Shown: piece after piece, positions 16,938-25,560 of the stretch
Position numbering within the stretch: position 1 is the first letter of the stretch
How the letters are laid out: every line of letters starts with the position of its first letter
From: Desulfobulbaceae bacterium
GTDB taxonomy: Bacteria > Desulfobacterota > Desulfobulbia > Desulfobulbales > Desulfocapsaceae
Reading direction: 5' to 3'
DNA: 35,255 bases
NCBI GenBank assembly: GCA_003249645.1
Contig: QKIH01000100.1
Location: 1 to 35,255 of the forward strand
Translations under genes and position numbers: made by a program
Notes under the pieces: generated by a model
What the model was told of the DNA's origin: nothing
Seen by the model: only the letters and a program-made list of their open reading frames with translations
Database searches by the model: none

Positions 16938-17960
16938 ATGTCTCAGAAAAAACGTGTGTTTTCCTTGCTGGCATGCCTCATGTCAGTGCTGGTTTTACCG
17001 TGTTGTCTGTATAGTGCTGAATCAGACAATGCCCTGGCGGGAAGCCAGTCGCTTGTTATACGATTCTCCCATACAGTGGCCAATGAAACGGCAAAAGGAC
17101 AGATGGCCTTAAAATTTAAGGAAATTCTGGAAAAATCGAGTCAAAACAGGATTCGTGTTGAGGTATCCCCCAATGGGGAGATGTTTAACGATGATCAGAT
17201 TGCCGAATCGTTACTTCTTGATTATGTGCAGATGGCTGCTCCCAGTGCATCCAAGTTGACGGAGTATATCAAGCAGCTGAAACTGTTCGATCTGCCATTC
17301 ATCTTTAAGGATATGAAAGCCGTTGATGCATTTGAACAGAGTGATGCAGGGCAGGGTATCCTTGACTCTTTTACCCAGAGAGGGTTGTATGGCTTGGGAT
17401 ATCTTCATAATGGAATGAAGCAGCTCTCTGCTAATAAAGCGTTAAAGGTGCCTGCTGATGCCAAGGGCTTAAAATTCAGAATTATGAATTCTGATATTTT
17501 GGAGGCACAATTCCACGCTGTTGGTGCGACCACCCGTGATGCGCCATTTTCGCAGGTTTATAGCTTGATTGCCGGTGGGGCTCTGGATGGCCAGGAAAAT
17601 ACCTGGTCCAATATCCTTACTAAAGATTTGTATAAGGTGCAGCCTTATATTACAGAATCAAACCATGGTGTTCTGGATTATGTTGTTATTACATCGGTAG
17701 CCTTTTGGGATAATCTTCAGGACGATGAAAAGACTCTTGTCAGGGAGGCTCTTAAAGAAGCTATTGCTTATGGAAACTCCATAGCTTCCCAAAAGGATGA
17801 AGAGGCAAAGCAAAAGATTGTCCAGTCAAAACAGGCTGAGCTTATTTCGCTTTCAAAGGATCAGCGTGACCAGTGGATTGCTGCCATGCGTCCGGTCTGG
17901 AAAAAATATGAGACCGAAATTGGCAAGGAATTAATTGAAAAGGCCGTTAATTCCAACTGA
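16938..17960 (+). CDS. TRAP-type solute-binding protein (DctP family), orphan
   Basis: 340 residues with a Sec signal peptide (KKR, hydrophobic core, likely cleavage after LYSA). The mature part is a standard DctP binding protein: SHTVANETAKGQMALKFKEI at the start, the hinge segment GLKFRIM with Arg181 (the arginine that normally clamps a substrate carboxylate), PFSQVY and GGALDGQENTW. DctP proteins deliver organic acids to DctQM permeases. No dctQ or dctM gene is present here, and the gene lies 24 bases after the receptor with its own GGAG site, before the operon hairpin. The simplest reading is a periplasmic ligand receptor that presents a carboxylate to PilJ, but a permease encoded elsewhere cannot be excluded. 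Confidence 0.9.
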   Translation: MSQKKRVFSLLACLMSVLVLPCCLYSAESDNALAGSQSLVIRFSHTVANETAKGQMALKFKEILEKSSQNRIRVEVSPNGEMFNDDQIAESLLLDYVQMAAPSASKLTEYIKQLKLFDLPFIFKDMKAVDAFEQSDAGQGILDSFTQRGLYGLGYLHNGMKQLSANKALKVPADAKGLKFRIMNSDILEAQFHAVGATTRDAPFSQVYSLIAGGALDGQENTWSNILTKDLYKVQPYITESNHGVLDYVVITSVAFWDNLQDDEKTLVREALKEAIAYGNSIASQKDEEAKQKIVQSKQAELISLSKDQRDQWIAAMRPVWKKYETEIGKELIEKAVNSN

Positions 17961-17978
17961 TTCGGCATCACCTTTGAG

Positions 17979-18015
17979 GCCATCTTTCTTTCCGTTTGCA
18001 GGAAAGGAAGATGGC
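17979..18015 (+). terminator. hairpin ending the chemosensory operon
   Basis: A 15-bp stem (17979-17993 against 18001-18015, one G-T pair) encloses a 7-base loop, 18 bases after the dctP stop. No T-run follows, so it is a strong hairpin rather than a classical rho-independent terminator. The next 255 bases to the menA end at 18271 contain no gene that I can support. Confidence 0.6.
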
Positions 18016-18270
18016 CCGTCTATCAGGCAATTCATTGAGTTGCACGTTCGTTTCAATGTTCTTTATTACTGGCCGGCAGAAACCTGCCCATGTTCTTGTT
18101 ACTGCAAGAGCTGACAGCAAAGATATTTAGCAGGATATCTTTTAATACAGAGTTCAGAATTTTTCGCACATCTGCTTTTCGAGATCAGCTGTTCCTGTTT
18201 CTTTATCCTATTTTCACTTCATATCAAGTTCAACAAAGGGGCAAGGCTGTCAGTTCGCCACATGTAAAAT

Positions 18271-19152
18271 CTAGCTGAGCAGCAGACCGACGCTTATCAG
18301 TAAGCAGGCCAGTATCAGTACAGCCGCAGTTTTTCCAAGCATTTTTACGTAGACGGGCCCGGTCTGGAGGACTCCTATCATCCTGCAGAGTTTTAGGCTC
18401 ATCGGCAGCACAAGAAGAGGCAGCACCATCCAGAACGACTGCAGCAGCACCGCCATCCATACAACACAAATCAATGCAACGGAAAACCATCCCCGGTATT
18501 CAAAGGCGGAAAATCCCCGTCCGAACCGGACTGCCAGGGTGCGTTTATTTGCCTTGATGTCTGTTTCCACATCCCGGTGATTGTTAATGACAAGCAGATT
18601 GGTGCTTAATGCGCCAACCGCAGTGCCTGCCAGGATGACAAGCAGGTTGATATTGCCGGCCTGCACCCAGTAAGTGCAGCCCACGGCAACCCAGCCGAAA
18701 AAGATCATCACAAAAATTTCACCCAGGCCGAGATAGGCCAGGGGGAAAGGCCCGGCTGTATAACCGTATCCAAGCAGTACTGAAACGACAGCAACCACCA
18801 ACAGGCTCCATCCGCCAAAGGGAATGAGGCCCAACCCGACCATAAATGCAAGCAGGAACACTGCCGCAGTCATGAACCGCATTTTTTTCAATGAAACCAG
18901 ACCGGAGGCTGTAACTCTTTTCGGTCCCTGTCTTTCTTCTGTGTCGGCACCTTTGATAAAATCGAAATAATCGTTGGCGAAATTGGTGCCGATCTGTATC
19001 AGCAAAGCAAAAAGAAGGCAAAGTAAAGCAGGGAGCCACTGAAAAGAATCGGCCTGAAATGCCAACGCACTGCCGACCAGTACCGGCCCCATTGCTGCAG
19101 GAAGGGTCTTAGGACGAACGGCCAACAGCCATGATTTAAAACTTTCTTTCAT
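18271..19152 (-). CDS. menA: 1,4-dihydroxy-2-naphthoate polyprenyltransferase
   Basis: 293 residues with eight or nine membrane helices. MenA transfers the polyprenyl chain to dihydroxynaphthoate, the membrane-attachment step of menaquinone synthesis. Both prenyl-diphosphate motifs are present: N57-FANDYFDFIKGAD (Asp61, Asp64, Asp70) and NNHRDVETD (190-198), followed by KRTLAVRFG, which is typical of MenA rather than UbiA. Menaquinone is the quinone expected in an anaerobic desulfobacterium. No other menaquinone gene is adjacent. The ribosome binding site is weak. The radical SAM gene upstream on the same strand is 73 bases away, so they may be co-transcribed. Confidence 0.92.
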   Translation of the reverse strand: MKESFKSWLLAVRPKTLPAAMGPVLVGSALAFQADSFQWLPALLCLLFALLIQIGTNFANDYFDFIKGADTEERQGPKRVTASGLVSLKKMRFMTAAVFLLAFMVGLGLIPFGGWSLLVVAVVSVLLGYGYTAGPFPLAYLGLGEIFVMIFFGWVAVGCTYWVQAGNINLLVILAGTAVGALSTNLLVINNHRDVETDIKANKRTLAVRFGRGFSAFEYRGWFSVALICVVWMAVLLQSFWMVLPLLVLPMSLKLCRMIGVLQTGPVYVKMLGKTAAVLILACLLISVGLLLS

Positions 19153-19225
19153 CGTGTATAAATAATTCCTGTGTTCATTGTTGTTAAGTTAATGCTCTGG
19201 AAAGGGAAAAGTGCTTTGATATGAG

Positions 19226-20164
19226 CTATTTTTCTTTTACCTGATAAAAGACACCCCTGTCCATTTCCTGTGCCTCGATTTTGTCTTCCGATTCCAGCAC
19301 ATCAAGATACTTATTGATTTCGCTGATATGAATATCCAGCATTCTGTGCAGATCATCAAGGGTACAGGGTCTGCGGGAGATGGTTTCCCATATGACCGAT
19401 TCAAGTTCTTTCCGGTACGATTTGACATCTTTTCTATCCGGGGCTGCCGAAATAATAATAGTATTTTCCAGCTGCCAGTAATCGGCTATTTCCTGAAGCT
19501 CCTGCCTGCTTGCCCCTTTAATCCCCGGCAGTGTGCCTGGTCGGTCCAGAGTGTTGAGCTGTATTGAATCGGGACGGATGTGAAGAAGGGCTTCCTTGAA
19601 CCGGTCGAGTTCTTCGCGGCTGTCGTTATATCCGGGGAGGATAAAGACCTCCAGCCATATTTTACCGGGGAATTCATTTCGCAGGTCGATAAGACCCTGA
19701 ATGTGTTCTGCGGCACTCAGCTCTTTCGAGGGTCGGTCAATTTTCTGAAAGACCTTCTGTGATACCCCGTCCAGTGAGGGCAGGATAAGATCAACTTTTT
19801 TTACCGACTCGCGTACCTCTGGATTGGCTAACAGTGTTCCGTTTGTCAGCAGGGCAATGGGGATATCCGGTCTTAGTTCTTTTAAAAGATCTATGACATC
19901 CCCAATCCGGCTGTTGAGTGTGGGCTCGCCTGAACCTGAGAAAGTTATATAATCAGGGTCTGGGTTATTGTTGAAATAATCGATCAGTTCAGCTTGTATC
20001 TCGTCAAAGCTGATATATTCCTTCCGTTCCAGTGTCAGGGTTGTTGTTTTACCGACTTCACAGTACACGCAGTCCAGGGTACAAACCTTTTTGGGGACAA
20101 GATCCACTCCCAGCGACATGCCCAGTCTCCTTGACGGGACGGGACCGAATAGGTAGTTATACAT
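19226..20164 (-). CDS. radical SAM protein with C-terminal winged-helix segment
   Basis: 312 residues. The [4Fe-4S]-SAM cysteines are C28, C32 and C35 (CTLDCVYC), preceded by the GPVPSRRLG opening typical of the COG0731-like family. SGSGEPTLN provides the SAM-binding GGEP-like motif. The TIM-barrel part ends near residue 240. The last 60 residues (RRPCTLDDLHRMLDIHISEINKYLDVLE) look like a winged helix that could bind nucleic acid or a protein. Members of this group are related to wyosine-type tRNA enzymes but mostly lack an assigned reaction, and I do not assign one. The Cys in RRPC and the short linker may be family traits. Confidence 0.85.
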   Translation of the reverse strand: MYNYLFGPVPSRRLGMSLGVDLVPKKVCTLDCVYCEVGKTTTLTLERKEYISFDEIQAELIDYFNNNPDPDYITFSGSGEPTLNSRIGDVIDLLKELRPDIPIALLTNGTLLANPEVRESVKKVDLILPSLDGVSQKVFQKIDRPSKELSAAEHIQGLIDLRNEFPGKIWLEVFILPGYNDSREELDRFKEALLHIRPDSIQLNTLDRPGTLPGIKGASRQELQEIADYWQLENTIIISAAPDRKDVKSYRKELESVIWETISRRPCTLDDLHRMLDIHISEINKYLDVLESEDKIEAQEMDRGVFYQVKEK

Positions 20165-20503
20165 GCTTTTACACCGCTATAAATTTGTGTCTGTTTTCAG
20201 TACGTAAGGCTATCGAGTTCGCGACAATCCGGAATCGTATTGAAGATTACCCCGTGAAAAGCAAACTGTACAATAATACTTGTGAGAAAATTCCTCAAAA
20301 GTTACCAATCCATACCAGAAGCGGATGGAAATATCCAGAAAGCTTTGCCCTTTAGTCTATACAGCCTGCTCGAAACCGTGCTCTGAATGTTGCCTCAGCT
20401 GCAGGAAAGTATTCATAGGATGAGATGTGGCAGAGAGAAAAACAGATGCTGATATAGTGTTGCATGGTCCACATATATTTTAGTAATTCAATGGTGTTAT
20501 GTG
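20165..20503. other. intergenic region, nothing recognised
   Basis: About 340 bases separate the radical SAM start from the cytochrome terminator. All frames are short and lack ribosome binding sites. It must hold the promoter for the radical SAM gene, but no clear -35/-10 pair stands out. Confidence 0.5.
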
Positions 20504-20539
20504 AAAAAAACAGGGTCGCCGGAATTGCCGGTGACCCTG
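20504..20539 (-). terminator. rho-independent terminator of the flavocytochrome operon
   Basis: On the minus strand, 16 bases after the cytochrome stop, CAGGGTCACCGG pairs with CCGGCGACCCTG (20511-20539, one mismatch) around a short loop, and seven T follow (20504-20510). It ends the flavoprotein-cytochrome transcript. Confidence 0.85.
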
Positions 20540-20554
20540 TGACGAGCATAAACC

Positions 20555-20935
20555 TCAAGGAACCATGAAGTTGAACGGGGCATGACATGGAAGACAGAAA
20601 TTTTCCGATGTCTTGTGCTGATGATGGCAGAGGTTACAGTCAGCTCCGGTGTTGTAGTGACGGTTAAGATGAGGATTTGTCGGCTGAACTGCAGCAGTCG
20701 CTTTCGCCAGCTCTTCCACGTCATGGCACTCCAGACATTTCACCATTGAGACCGCTTCTCTTTTGTTCTCATTTTCATGACAGTCTGCACAGGCGACACC
20801 GTTTTCAGCATGGTACGCATCCAGCAGTCCTTTTTTTTCTGCCGCATAAAGACCGCCTGTGAAAATAACACCTAGAAAAAGAGTGAGCCCAATGGCAAAC
20901 AGGAACCTGTATTTTTGCAGAGTTTTTGTATTCAT
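20555..20935 (-). CDS. periplasmic tetraheme cytochrome c (flavocytochrome partner)
   Basis: 126 residues from the ATG at 20935, which has GGGAGAA just before it; an ATG four codons upstream would place that site inside the gene. A signal peptide (YRFLFAIGLTLFLGVIF, cleavage near YAA) exports it. Four CxxCH motifs bind heme: C49-H53, C67-H71, C100-H104 and C114-H118. Size and spacing resemble the N-terminal heme domain of fumarate reductase FccA and the small tetraheme c3-like cytochromes. It follows the Tat flavoprotein by 66 bases, so it probably passes electrons from the quinone pool or other cytochromes to that flavoprotein in the periplasm. Confidence 0.92.
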   Translation of the reverse strand: MNTKTLQKYRFLFAIGLTLFLGVIFTGGLYAAEKKGLLDAYHAENGVACADCHENENKREAVSMVKCLECHDVEELAKATAAVQPTNPHLNRHYNTGADCNLCHHQHKTSENFCLPCHAPFNFMVP

Positions 20936-21001
20936 CTTTTCTCCCATAATATCGAGTAACCAGGGGCAATTATACCCCTCTTTTCACACTGCCTGGTTAT
21001 T

Positions 21002-22693
21002 TTACAATTTTGCCACATGCTTACCGGACATATAACCGAAGGTATAGCAGCGGCCAAGTGACAGGCCGAAAACAGTGAGCGGATAATCAACACCGCCGTA
21101 AAAGCCGCCGCCAAGATTGCCTATTACGTAAAGTCCTTTTATGGTCTTGCCGTCAGCGTCCAGAGCCTGGTGGTTTTCATTGACCAGCATACCGGAGCAT
21201 ATGGTTGAAACACGTACTCTGCGATGAATTCCGTAAAAAGGTGCTTTCTTTACAGGAGCCATCAATTCAGCGGGTTTGCCGAAGTCATCATCTTTACCGG
21301 CAGCACAGAGTTCGTTGTAACGTTTTACTGAGGCTGCAAAGGTTGCAGGATCACAGCCGAGTTTTTTGGCAAGTTCCTCAAGGGTATCGGCAGAGTGGGT
21401 GTTAATCTGGGATTCGAAGACGCCGTGCTTTGGTGAAGGATCATCCGGCATGTAGTTTTTCAGTCCTTCCGGCGGCACTAGTTTTCCCCCTGGCCAGTTT
21501 GCCGCCGTAGTCATATAATCGGCATCGAAGACCTGATTGTAGTGGCCGGCGTTTTCAGGATCACGCAGGTAATTGTTAAAAAGCGACATTGCCACTGTTT
21601 CATTAACAAATCGACTGCCGGAACGGTTAACTGCCAGGAAGGGCATGTCACACATTGAGGCAGGGCCTGCATCAAAGTCGTGCAGCATTTTGGTGTGGCC
21701 GATAGGCTCAATGACTCCGCCTGCCCAGTATGCCATGGCAAATCCGTCGCCTGTCCTGTCCATCTGCTTGCGGCCAAAATATTTCAGGTCGGGAATGAAG
21801 TAGTCACACATGGCTTTATTGTTCTGATAATCTCCTGTTGCCAGGATTACACCTTTATTTGCCATGAATTTTCTGTATTTACCGTCTCTTCCTTTGGCGA
21901 TTACGCCGTTGACTTCATCTGCATTGTTTTGCACCAGCTGGGAGGCCGGCATGTTGAAGAAGAACTTTACTCCCGCTTTCTCGGCAGTTTTGGCAAGAGC
22001 TCTGATTCCATCACCAGTGGTATACGGTTTTGGCCCGAAAAATGAGGTAACATAGTTGAGGGTATAGCCATTGACCTTACGTATGGCAAACTGCGGTTTG
22101 CTTCCCTGATCCTCAACCGTCGCACCACCTTTTGCGGCACGGTCAATGACCCACTTTACTGCCTCACCGGAATTATATGCCCATTGCCTGAGCAGGGCAG
22201 GGTTGCAGCGGTGATTGTTGTCATTCATCAGTTTTGCCACCAGGGCCTCAATACCTGCCTTGTCGCTTGTTTTCAGATCAATGCCGGACCCGGTATTACC
22301 CTGTGAAACGGGCATGGGGTGTTTTTGAAGAACCGCCACTTTGGCACCGTTTTCTGCTGCGGAAAGAGCAGCAGGAACCCCTGATGCCCCGGCACCGACT
22401 ACGATGACATCGAAGGTGAGTGTTTCAGCTATATCGCTGTCTTCAATCGGCTCTGGTTTAGGCATAAAGTTCAGCGTTGCACCGCCATCGGAACTCCTTG
22501 CAAATTCCGTGCAGTGACTTTCCTGGGCTGCTTCAGCATTTTTTCCGGAAAAACCGGATAACCCCATCAAACCGATCCCGGCTGCCCCCATTGCTGTACA
22601 GGATAAAAAGCTTCGCCTTGAGATGCCGTTTTGAAGTACATTTTGCGTGTATTGATCCACGGCCTTGTTGTCCTTTTCAGTGTCTTTACTCAT
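21002..22693 (-). CDS. Tat-exported FAD-dependent reductase of the fumarate reductase/urocanate reductase superfamily
   Basis: 563 residues. A long N-region precedes a Tat motif (SRRSFL, 25-30) and a hydrophobic stretch ending near AEAA (53-56). The FAD-binding Rossmann motif VVGAGASG is at 98-105. The capping domain and the C-terminal GLYVIGNLGGG FAD segment are present, so this is a full flavocytochrome-type catalytic subunit without its heme domain; the hemes come from the next gene. The AAGGAGG site is seven bases before the ATG. In FccA the region RFMNELTTRD holds the catalytic Arg and HHTMGG holds a substrate His. Here these read RFVNETVAMS and STICSG, and the arginine-bearing GANRLGG is GGVDYPLT. 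It is therefore unlikely to reduce fumarate. Its substrate is unknown. Confidence 0.88.
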   Translation of the reverse strand: MSKDTEKDNKAVDQYTQNVLQNGISRRSFLSCTAMGAAGIGLMGLSGFSGKNAEAAQESHCTEFARSSDGGATLNFMPKPEPIEDSDIAETLTFDVIVVGAGASGVPAALSAAENGAKVAVLQKHPMPVSQGNTGSGIDLKTSDKAGIEALVAKLMNDNNHRCNPALLRQWAYNSGEAVKWVIDRAAKGGATVEDQGSKPQFAIRKVNGYTLNYVTSFFGPKPYTTGDGIRALAKTAEKAGVKFFFNMPASQLVQNNADEVNGVIAKGRDGKYRKFMANKGVILATGDYQNNKAMCDYFIPDLKYFGRKQMDRTGDGFAMAYWAGGVIEPIGHTKMLHDFDAGPASMCDMPFLAVNRSGSRFVNETVAMSLFNNYLRDPENAGHYNQVFDADYMTTAANWPGGKLVPPEGLKNYMPDDPSPKHGVFESQINTHSADTLEELAKKLGCDPATFAASVKRYNELCAAGKDDDFGKPAELMAPVKKAPFYGIHRRVRVSTICSGMLVNENHQALDADGKTIKGLYVIGNLGGGFYGGVDYPLTVFGLSLGRCYTFGYMSGKHVAKL

Positions 22694-23409
22694 TCGGTTC
22701 CTCCTTGCGGTCGATTTGAGAAAGGGTTTCTGCTTCTTTTAAACAAAACCTGAAAGCAACACGGGAAACAGTATTGCTGCCACTTATCTTCGGCCTTATG
22801 CATGCCTGGCCGGAAATTCGATCTATTCTGTGTTATATCAAATTGATATAACCTCGATAGTTGCTTTGTAGGATCAGGGATAGGATGTTGCAATCGATGA
22901 CTGCACTGTTTCCGGTTGATGAATGGGAGGAGCCCGGTGGAAAATTGGAATCAGGCCTTACTGATACCTCATTTTGCAACAGCGGGTAATACTTGCCTAT
23001 TCCCTCGCTGAAACATTATCAGTCCCTCGGGTGGAAACATGATCAGGGGCAACAACAAACAATCCCAACGGTACAACAGGGTATGACATGGTATGATCAT
23101 TATATGGTCTTCGGGCTGGAACATACAAATGAAAATTTGACACGCTTCACAGGAAAAATCAGAAGGGGTATGTTTTAAGATAGAATAATCCAGTAATAAC
23201 AGGCGGATAAAGTTGTATTGATCAGTTTTTATTCATCAAATTAACGAATCATTCTATTAAATTGACCCGTTTTCTGGATGTTAATCTGTATGCCCTGTGT
23301 TCAAAATGATAACAGCTACACCATGTTAAATGACAGGTGGTATAATTCACGCAAAGCTCATATTTCATCAATGATCAACAAACTCTGCGATTGGCCTTAT
23401 TGATTTTTA
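22694..23409. other. 716-base intergenic region
   Basis: This separates the flavoprotein start from the oligopeptidase stop, both on the minus strand. It holds the palindrome at 22833-22851. On the plus strand a GGGAGG site at 22926 precedes a 24-codon GTG frame (22938-23012), and a 61-codon TTG frame follows at 22993-23178. Neither product is recognised; they could be remnants of one decayed small gene or chance. No terminator after the oligopeptidase was seen. Confidence 0.5.
22833..22851. promoter_or_regulatory. 19-base palindrome upstream of the flavoprotein gene
   Basis: TTATATCAA and TTGATATAA form perfect 9-bp arms around a single central base, about 140 bases before the flavoprotein ATG. 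It is a likely operator for a dimeric regulator. The half-sites resemble FNR half-sites, but they are inverted and closely spaced, so it is not an FNR box. Confidence 0.5.
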
Positions 23410-25446
23410 TCAGCCCGTGATTCCTGTATGACGAAGCAGGGCATCAACCTCAGGTACACGCCCCCGGAATGCGGTAAAAAGTTCCATGGGTTCACGGCTA
23501 CCGCCGGCTTCAAGAATATGGTGCAGAAATGCCAGGCCGGTCTGACGATTGAATATTCCCTCTTCTTCAAAACGGGAGAAGGCATCGGCTGACAGAACTT
23601 CTGCCCATTTGTAGCTGTAGTATCCTGCGGCATAGCTCCCTGCAAAGATATGCCCGAAGCTGTGCTGAAAACGGTTGAAATCAGGAGGTATCACTACAGC
23701 AACCAGTTTGCGCACCTCATCGAGTATATGCTGTACCTGGCCGGTCTGGGCAGGGTCAAAGGTTTGATGGAGAGTGAAATCGAACAGGGCAAACTCCAAC
23801 TGACGGAGCATCTGCATTGCAGACTGGAAATTTTTTGCAGCCAGTAACTTATCCAGCATTTCGCTCGGCAGCGGTTCACCGGTTTCGAAATGGCCTGAAA
23901 TAAAATTCAACGCTTCCGGCTGCCAGCACCAGTTTTCGAGAAACTGGCTGGGTAGCTCAACTGCATCCCAGGGCACACCGTTTGTACCGTTTACGCCTCC
24001 CACATCAATTTGAGTGAGAATATGATGCAAACCATGGCCGAACTCATGAAACAGCGTAATAACTTCGTCATGGGTAAAAAGAGCAGGCTTCCCGTCCACC
24101 GGACCATTGAAGTTACAGGTGAGATAGGCCACCGGAAATTGAGGATTCGGTGTCAGTGAAAGTTTATCGCGGCAGACATCCATCCATGCGCCGCCCCGTT
24201 TTTTCGGACGGGCATATAAATCGAGGTAAAATCCGCCGCGGAGTTTATTTTCGGCATCGTAAACAACGTAAAAACGGACATCGTCATGCCATGTGTCAAT
24301 GTTTTCAACCTGCTCAATACGCGTGCCGTAAAGACGAGTTATCACTTCAAACAGGCCGTCCACTACTCTTTGCTGCGGAAAATACGGGCGCAAGGCTTCA
24401 TCTGAAATTGAATAGGTCGATTGTTTGAGTTTTTCACTAAAATAGCTCAGATCCCAAGCCTGCAGTTCAATCGTATCATCAATACCGGCTGCAAACGTCT
24501 GAACCCGGAGCAGATCTTCTTCTGCCTGTGCTTTTGAACGTTTGGCCAGATCATGAAGAAAGCCAAACACCTGATCCGCCGATTTAGCCATCTTGGTTTC
24601 AAGAGACAGGTCTGCATAGTTTTCAAAGCCAAGTAGTCTGGCTAATTGCAGACGAAGCTTAAGCGTTTCGTCAATGATGGCAGAGTTGTTCCATTTTCCT
24701 GCATCGGGGCCTTTATCAGATGCACGTGTTACGTATGCTGTGTACATCTGTTCTCGCAAGTCACGGTTATCTGCATACATCATAACCGGCAGGTAGGAAG
24801 GAAAATCAAGCGTGAATACCCAGCCCTGCAGTCCTCTCTGTCGTGCCGTCTGAGCTGCTGCCGCAATAGCTGATTCCGGCAGCCCGGAAAGTTCCGAATC
24901 ATCTTCAATATGTTTGAACCAGTTGTTGGTGGCATCGAGCAGGTTATTGGCAAATTGTGAAGATAAATCAGATAAACGTGATTTGATCCCGGCGTATCTG
25001 ACTTTATCTTCACTGCTCAGGTCGATGCCGGACAGGCGAAAATCTCTCAGTGTATCTTTTATGGTCTTTTGCTGCGCTTCTGAGAGTTGGACAAATTCTT
25101 CACTGTTGCGCAGCGCCTTATAGGCCAAGAACAGGTCTTCATGCTGGCCAACCCAGGTGTGATGGGCCGAAAGTTTAGGCAGGCAGCTGTCATGGGCTTC
25201 TCGAAGGGCGTCCGTACTGACGACTGAATTCATGTGTGAAACAGGTGACCAGAGGTTTGTTAAGGCATTGTCTGCCTTTTCGATGGGTCTGATCAGTCCA
25301 TCCCAGCTGAAATCATTGCACTCCAAGGTCTTGTTGATCGTCTGCTGGCAGTGGGCGATAGCCTCGTCGATTTCAGCAGCAATGGTTGTAACGTCGATGT
25401 CGGAGAAGTTAGGGAGTGATAAGCCTTGTTGCATGTTTGATATCAT
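23410..25446 (-). CDS. prlC: M3 family oligopeptidase A
   Basis: 678 residues, the usual length of oligopeptidase A (OpdA/PrlC). This cytoplasmic zinc enzyme degrades short peptides, including cleaved signal peptides. The zinc motif HEFGHGLHH begins at H467 (HExxH with H467, E468 and H471). The helix-rich N-terminal half with RDFRLSGIDL and the terminal YYSYKWAEVLSADAFSRF segment, which contributes substrate-binding tyrosines, are all conserved. No signal peptide is present. The start is uncertain: ATG at 25446 or 25434, neither with a strong ribosome binding site. It appears monocistronic; a bidirectional hairpin separates it from the phosphate transporter upstream. Confidence 0.94.
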   Translation of the reverse strand: MISNMQQGLSLPNFSDIDVTTIAAEIDEAIAHCQQTINKTLECNDFSWDGLIRPIEKADNALTNLWSPVSHMNSVVSTDALREAHDSCLPKLSAHHTWVGQHEDLFLAYKALRNSEEFVQLSEAQQKTIKDTLRDFRLSGIDLSSEDKVRYAGIKSRLSDLSSQFANNLLDATNNWFKHIEDDSELSGLPESAIAAAAQTARQRGLQGWVFTLDFPSYLPVMMYADNRDLREQMYTAYVTRASDKGPDAGKWNNSAIIDETLKLRLQLARLLGFENYADLSLETKMAKSADQVFGFLHDLAKRSKAQAEEDLLRVQTFAAGIDDTIELQAWDLSYFSEKLKQSTYSISDEALRPYFPQQRVVDGLFEVITRLYGTRIEQVENIDTWHDDVRFYVVYDAENKLRGGFYLDLYARPKKRGGAWMDVCRDKLSLTPNPQFPVAYLTCNFNGPVDGKPALFTHDEVITLFHEFGHGLHHILTQIDVGGVNGTNGVPWDAVELPSQFLENWCWQPEALNFISGHFETGEPLPSEMLDKLLAAKNFQSAMQMLRQLEFALFDFTLHQTFDPAQTGQVQHILDEVRKLVAVVIPPDFNRFQHSFGHIFAGSYAAGYYSYKWAEVLSADAFSRFEEEGIFNRQTGLAFLHHILEAGGSREPMELFTAFRGRVPEVDALLRHTGITG

Positions 25447-25504
25447 AACAGTGAATACCTGATCAGTGTAAAATGTGTCGTTATTGGGATTGGCAGGCGC
25501 ATAA

Positions 25505-25539
25505 AAAAAGGCGTTGTGAAAAAATCACAGCGCCTTTTT
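25505..25539 (-). terminator. terminator after the phosphate transporter gene
   Basis: A 15-bp stem (25505-25519 with 25525-25539, one G-T pair) and a 5-base loop lie 22 bases after the pit stop. The A/T ends of the stem give U-runs on both strands, so it could work in either direction. It insulates pit from prlC. Confidence 0.85.
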
Positions 25540-25560
25540 CTTTTCGTATTCGGCTCTTTT

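Noticed and set aside
21002-22693. Fumarate reductase assignment
   Set aside because: The segments that hold the catalytic Arg and substrate His in FccA are not conserved here.
22833-22851. FNR/CRP box
   Set aside because: The half-sites are in the opposite order and only one base apart, unlike TTGAT-N4-ATCAA.
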